Assembly (NCBI GenBank): GCA_945903445.1 | Contig: CAMDNZ010000003.1 | Coordinates: 45,098 to 109,097, forward strand | DNA: 64,000 nucleotides | Source: Bordetella parapertussis | Lineage (GTDB): Bacteria > Pseudomonadota > Gammaproteobacteria > Burkholderiales > Burkholderiaceae_B | Direction: 5' to 3' | In this document: positions 60,419 to 64,000 of the stretch, piece by piece | Layout of the letters: each line of letters opens with the position of its first letter | How positions within the stretch are numbered: position 1 is the stretch's first letter | The notes under the pieces: model-generated | Told to the model about the DNA's origin: nothing | Database searches by the model: none | Seen by the model: the letters and a program-made list of their open reading frames with translations, nothing else | Position numbers and translations under genes: made by a program

Positions 60419-61398
60419 TGTCGCTTGTTCTGAAAGTTTCCTTGGCGGTGGCGCTGGCGATTATGGTGGCCGGTTGCGGCTCCAGCGGATCGGGCGGCGG
60501 CGGTGGCAAGCGTGGCGGGGGATACTACAAAGACGATGGCCCCGACGCCAACCCACCCAGCAACCTGAATCAGGTGCCAAACGCCGTGCCCCGCATCGAA
60601 CCCTATTTCAGCGGGCCGAGCCGCCCTTACACCGTTTTCGGCAAGCGGTACGTGCCCGACCTGAGCAACCGGCCCTACAAAGTGCGTGGCCGTGCATCCT
60701 GGTATGGCAAGAAGTTTCATGGCAACGCCACGTCCAGCGGCGAACGCTACGACATGTATGGCATGACGGCCGCGCACACCACCCTGCCGATCCCCAGCTA
60801 TGTTCGGGTGACCAGCGCGGTCAACGGCAAGGCCGTGATTTTGCGGGTGAACGATCGCGGCCCTTTCCACGCCGACCGCATCATCGATCTGTCCTATGTG
60901 GCAGCACATAAACTGGGCATCATTGGTCCGGGCAGCGGCGAAGTGATCGTGGAACGCATCACCCACGACGAAATTCGTAGCGGAAACTGGGGCAGATCGA
61001 ACGCAGCGGCCGCCACTGCGGCACCGGTACCCTCGCGCGATGTCGCGGCATCCGAGGACAGCTTGAGTGGAATTGCGCCGCCGTCGAATTTTGCAGCGAC
61101 CGAACTGCCGCCCCCGACTGCTCACCCGCGTCCGCCCGAAACCCATACTGGCATGGCGGCCGGTGCGGGGGTCTATCTGCAGCTGGGTGCATTCGGACAA
61201 CCGGCCAACGCGCAAGCGCTGGCGGCCCGCCTGGAGCGCGAGCTGGCCGGGGCCGATGCGCCACATGCCAGCACCGACATCCGCGGCACTTTGCACCGCG
61301 TGCGAGTGGGACCATTCGCCGACCGAGCCGAAGCGGTTCGAGCGGCCGAAGACATCTATCAGCGCACGGGCATCATGCCTGCGATCTCGGCACCTTAA
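60418..61398 (+). CDS. rlpA: Septal-ring lytic transglycosylase-type lipoprotein RlpA
   Basis: An outer-membrane lipoprotein acting on denuded peptidoglycan at the division septum. The 326-residue protein has a lipobox ending MVAGC (Cys20), a Gly-rich linker, the double-psi beta-barrel domain (about 85-180: GRASWYGKKFHGNATSSGERYDMYGMTAAH, RVNDRGPFHADRIIDLS) and a C-terminal SPOR domain (about 245-326: YLQLGAFGQPANAQALAARL, HRVRVGPFADRAEAV). Start chosen at ATG 60418, overlapping the rapZ stop. Confidence 0.95.
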   Translation: MSLVLKVSLAVALAIMVAGCGSSGSGGGGGKRGGGYYKDDGPDANPPSNLNQVPNAVPRIEPYFSGPSRPYTVFGKRYVPDLSNRPYKVRGRASWYGKKFHGNATSSGERYDMYGMTAAHTTLPIPSYVRVTSAVNGKAVILRVNDRGPFHADRIIDLSYVAAHKLGIIGPGSGEVIVERITHDEIRSGNWGRSNAAAATAAPVPSRDVAASEDSLSGIAPPSNFAATELPPPTAHPRPPETHTGMAAGAGVYLQLGAFGQPANAQALAARLERELAGADAPHASTDIRGTLHRVRVGPFADRAEAVRAAEDIYQRTGIMPAISAP

Positions 61399-61469
61399 CG
61401 TTGTCTCAACGCTGCCCGAGTGCGTTGTAAGCCTGCGCGAGCCCCGCCATAGTTCGCCGTAACCCTGCC

Positions 61470-62414
61470 TTACCCCTGCCGATCGGCGTGCTGGTCGCGC
61501 AGCTCGAGTGCCCGAGCATAGAGCGCATCGCGTGACTCGCCAGTCACTTTGGCCACCAGCTTCGCGGCATCGCGCACCGACACGGTTTCGACCAATGCGG
61601 CCAGCCAGTTCTCGGCCGTGTCGGACAAACCAGTTGCCTCGCGCTCGGGCGGCGCATGCAGGATCAAGACGAACTCGCCTTGCTCTCGATGGCGGTCATC
61701 GGCCAACCACGCCTGGGCATCGTTCAGGGCAAAGGTGGCGATTTCTTCAAAGCGTTTGGTCAGCTCACGCGCCACCGTCACTTCCCGTTCTGGCCCGCAT
61801 ACATTCAGCATGTCGGCCAAGGTGGCCGCCACCCGGTTGGGCGACTCGAACATGACCACTGGTGCAGGCTGCGCGCCCCATTGCGCCAGCCAGCGCTGAC
61901 GGGCAGTGGACTTGGGCGGCGCGAAACCAGCGAAAATAAAAGCCGGATTGGCGTCGGTCGTGACCCCGCTGCCCATCAATGCGGTAATGACGGCGCTGGC
62001 ACCCGGAAGCGGTACCACCGGATGACCAGCCTCGCGCACCGTGCGCACGACGCGTGCGCCGGGATCGCTGACGGCGGGCGCACCGGCATCGGACACCAAG
62101 GCCACGCATTCGCCCCGTGCCAAACGCTCGCAGATCGCTTGAGCCGCCTCGGCTTCGTTGTGCCGATGCGCGGCCATCAGCGGCGTATCGACGCCCCACG
62201 CGGTCAACAAGGGACGCGTCGCACGGGTGTCTTCGGCGGCGATGATGTCGGCACGCTTGAGCGCTTGCCACCCTCGCAGGGTGAGGTCGCCCAGGTTGCC
62301 GATGGGCGTGGCCACTACATACAACGTGCCTGCCGGCCAATGCTGAAGATCCACCTTGTCGGCAATGCGCTGCCAGGCGTCGGGATCGGCAAAATGAGGG
62401 GCGGAAGCAGTCAT
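61470..62414 (-). CDS. rsmI: 16S rRNA (cytidine 1402-2'-O)-methyltransferase
   Basis: Methylates the ribose of C1402 in 16S rRNA. The 314-residue protein has TLYVVATPIGNLGDLTLRGWQAL, AAEDTRATRPLL, LVSDAGAPAVSDPGARVVR, VPLPGASAVITALMGSG, and ESPNRVAATL, all family motifs. ATG 62414 is chosen over a TTG two codons upstream. It is divergent from yraN, the usual neighbour. Confidence 0.96.
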   Translation of the reverse strand: MTASAPHFADPDAWQRIADKVDLQHWPAGTLYVVATPIGNLGDLTLRGWQALKRADIIAAEDTRATRPLLTAWGVDTPLMAAHRHNEAEAAQAICERLARGECVALVSDAGAPAVSDPGARVVRTVREAGHPVVPLPGASAVITALMGSGVTTDANPAFIFAGFAPPKSTARQRWLAQWGAQPAPVVMFESPNRVAATLADMLNVCGPEREVTVARELTKRFEEIATFALNDAQAWLADDRHREQGEFVLILHAPPEREATGLSDTAENWLAALVETVSVRDAAKLVAKVTGESRDALYARALELRDQHADRQG

Positions 62415-62455
62415 TGGCAACGATCAGTTTGAGGCAATGTGCCAGTGTAGTCGGT

Positions 62456-63103
62456 ATGCGTAGAACGACTTTGGCGGACGAAGCGGCCGCAATCGAACAG
62501 CGTGGCGACCCGTCGGCCCCTGCGAAAAAGGGCGCGGCAGGGGACGGTGCAGGCGCCTCGGAGCTGGCGCTGGCGCGGGCGCATATAGCCCAGGCTAAAG
62601 CCCGGCGTCGCTTTCAAGACCGCAGCAGACGACTGGCCAGGCACGCCGACTGCCGTTCGACTCCCCCGTCTTCGCAAGCGCTTACCGGCACCGTACACCA
62701 AAGCCCGGCGCAAAAACGGGGCGCGCACTACGAGACGCTTGCTTTAGCCTTCCTCGAAGAAAACGGGCTGAGGCTTCTGGCGCGTAATCTTCGGCTGCGC
62801 GGTGGCGAACTCGACCTATTGATGTGCGACGACAACTGTCTGGTCATCGTGGAAGTGCGTGCCCGTGCGTCTGCTCGCTATGGTGGCGCGGCGGCCAGCG
62901 TCACCCGAGACAAGCAAAAGCGGCTCGCGCATTGCGCAGCCGTTTTGTTGCCAGGACTCTGGCGCCGGGCGCTTCTTAATCTGCCCTGCTTGCGCACTCA
63001 TCCTCTGTCCCAATACCGGGGCTTGCCGCCCTGCCGATTCGACGTTATTGCCTTCGAAAACGGCCGACTGAACTGGTTGCAACATGCGTTTGAACTGTCT
63101 TGA
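62456..63103 (+). CDS. YraN-family protein (UPF0102), long N-terminal extension
   Basis: A 215-residue protein with a restriction-endonuclease-like domain in the last 125 residues: GAHYETLALAFLEENGLRLLARNLRLRGGELDLLMCDDNCLVIVEVRAR, with the Glu/Asp/Glu set of the nuclease fold but Arg in place of the usual Lys in VEVK. The first 90 residues are low-complexity, basic and Ala-rich, and are absent from most homologues, so a later start cannot be excluded. ATG 62456 follows the shared intergenic region with rsmI. Confidence 0.82.
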   Translation: MRRTTLADEAAAIEQRGDPSAPAKKGAAGDGAGASELALARAHIAQAKARRRFQDRSRRLARHADCRSTPPSSQALTGTVHQSPAQKRGAHYETLALAFLEENGLRLLARNLRLRGGELDLLMCDDNCLVIVEVRARASARYGGAAASVTRDKQKRLAHCAAVLLPGLWRRALLNLPCLRTHPLSQYRGLPPCRFDVIAFENGRLNWLQHAFELS

Positions 63104-63113
63104 GCACACCGCC

Positions 63114-63120
63114 CTATAAT
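63114..63120 (+). promoter_or_regulatory. TATAAT element just before the SIS-domain gene
   Basis: CTATAAT (63114-63120) is followed after 7 bases by ATG 63128. As at ptsN, this would give a transcript with almost no leader. A TTGAAC element lies about 19 bases upstream and could serve as a -35. Confidence 0.45.
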
Positions 63121-63127
63121 GCGTGCC

Positions 63128-63721
63128 ATGGATATAACCGCCCGAATGGCCGCACATTTCGACGACGCCATCACTACTCTGGATGCCAGCCGTGAAACGC
63201 TGGCCGCGCCCGTGGCTGCCGCCGTGGACGTCTTGTTCAACGCCATCGGCAACGACAGCAAGATATTGGCATGCGGCAACGGGGGTTCGGCCGCCGATGC
63301 CCAGCATTTCATCGCCGAGTTGGTCGGACGGTTCGAGCGCGAGCGCCTGCCTTTGGCTGGCGTTACCCTGAGCGCCGACACTTCCATCATGACCGCTGTC
63401 GGCAACGACTATGGCTTCGATCACGTCTTCGAACGCCAGGTCGACGCTCTGGGACGTCCCGGCGACGTGCTCGTGTGCCTGTCCACCAGCGGCAACTCGC
63501 CCAATGTGCTGCGGGCCGTGAATGTGGCCCAAGCGCGCGGCATGCCCATCATTGCACTAACCGGCAAAGGCGGCGGCGTCGTGGGGGAACTCATGACCGA
63601 AAACGACGTCCATCTTTGCGTACCACATGACCGCACTATGCGGATTCAGGAAGTTCACATCGTGCTGCTGCATGCCCTGTGCGAAGGCCTGGATTTTTAT
63701 TTGCTTGGAGATACCGAATGA
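63128..63721 (+). CDS. SIS-domain protein, DiaA/GmhA type
   Basis: A 197-residue phosphosugar-isomerase-fold protein with ILACGNGGSAADAQHFIAELVGRF, SADTSIMTAVGNDYGFDHVFERQV, VLVCLSTSGNSPNVLRAV and ALTGKGGGVVGELM. These suit either phosphoheptose isomerase (GmhA) or the DnaA-binding protein DiaA. The order yraN - this gene - BON lipoprotein matches the E. coli yraN-diaA-yraP block, which favours DiaA; the sequence alone does not separate them. ATG 63128 is chosen; an ATG at 63119 overlaps the -10 element. Its stop overlaps the next ATG. Confidence 0.88.
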   Translation: MDITARMAAHFDDAITTLDASRETLAAPVAAAVDVLFNAIGNDSKILACGNGGSAADAQHFIAELVGRFERERLPLAGVTLSADTSIMTAVGNDYGFDHVFERQVDALGRPGDVLVCLSTSGNSPNVLRAVNVAQARGMPIIALTGKGGGVVGELMTENDVHLCVPHDRTMRIQEVHIVLLHALCEGLDFYLLGDTE

Positions 63722-64000
63722 CAGTTCACTCTCGCGGACTGCGGCGCCCCGTCGCCTGCATTGCTGCCGTTCTGGCGCTATCCATAGGCGTTTCGGCATG
63801 CGTGCCGCTGGTCGCAGGCGGCGCAGCCGCTGCCGGTACCGCCACCGTCATCACCGACCGCCGCAGCTCGGGCCAACAACTGGACGACAACACCATCAGC
63901 TTCAAGGTCGAGGGCCAGATCCACAAGGAAATGGGCGACCCCGCCAAGGTCAACGCGCACGTCTACAACGGCATGGTGCTGCTGCTGGGCGACGTGCCCG
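63718..64000 (+). CDS. BON-domain outer-membrane lipoprotein (DolP/YraP type), 3' end outside window
   Basis: The first 94 codons of a lipoprotein. The signal peptide ends in a lipobox VSAC (Cys28), followed by VPLVAGGAAAAGTATVITDRRSSGQQLDD, then the start of a BON domain (ISFKVEGQIHKEMGD, KVNAHVYNGMVLLLGDVP). This is the DolP pattern, which supports outer-membrane integrity. It overlaps the SIS-domain gene by 4 bases and runs off the right edge. Confidence 0.88.
   Translation, partial: MTVHSRGLRRPVACIAAVLALSIGVSACVPLVAGGAAAAGTATVITDRRSSGQQLDDNTISFKVEGQIHKEMGDPAKVNAHVYNGMVLLLGDVP

Overview
The window is a GC-rich chromosomal segment from a Gram-negative betaproteobacterium, most likely Burkholderiales of the Alcaligenaceae type (Bordetella/Achromobacter/Pusillimonas relatives). 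This rests on gene content and order: an LPS transport block running into hpf-ptsN-hprK-rapZ, a ubiE/ubiJ/ubiB group with a Tim44-like gene, abundant TRAP and Bug solute-binding proteins, a stand-alone RfaE2 domain, and a GbsR-type regulator ahead of cydAB. No rRNA, tRNA, CRISPR array or intact insertion sequence was seen.

Layout. 1-7.9 kb: end of a cupin regulator, an MmyB-type regulator, cobalamin-dependent methionine synthase (metH) and, divergent from it, a cobalamin riboswitch followed by btuB and a btuF-like gene. 7.9-11.6 kb: thiG-thiD, a Pcm-type methyltransferase and a TolC-family protein. 11.6-15.1 kb: a PhoD-like phosphatase and a D-threonine aldolase-type enzyme. 15.3-26.8 kb: an accessory catabolic cluster. 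It holds a Bug protein, MmgE/PrpD, a fused TRAP permease, DctP, a GntR/FCD regulator, a YihU-like reductase, a PcaC-like protein, an MBL lactonase, two SDRs and a second HIBADH-type dehydrogenase. Its substrate cannot be named from sequence. Its two divergent promoters share a motif that I propose as the regulator's operator.

26.8-32.7 kb: rfaE2, a diiron ferritin-like protein, ubiB, ubiJ, a Tim44-like protein and ubiE. 32.8-41.9 kb: phoB-phoR with a candidate Pho box, two LysR regulators, a VOC protein, a nicotinamidase-like hydrolase, a YqaA-type membrane protein, ilvA and a porin. 41.9-49.5 kb: a gbsR-cydA-cydB-cydX-cydD-cydC-apt run for cytochrome bd. 49.7-56.9 kb: purT, then kdsD-kdsC-lptC-lptA-lptB, hpf-ptsN-hprK. 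56.9-59.5 kb: a disturbed stretch with kdpA/kdpB remnants, a small secreted protein and a frameshifted TerC/CBS protein, lying between hprK and rapZ. 59.5-64 kb: rapZ-rlpA, rsmI, yraN, a diaA/gmhA-type gene and the start of a dolP-type lipoprotein gene.

The most notable observations are the shared operator-like motif in the catabolic cluster, two frameshifts with a visible mechanism (a 4-bp CATT duplication in the TerC gene and a one-base loss at the end of an SDR gene), the Kdp remnant, and the absence of rpoN from its usual place between lptB and hpf.
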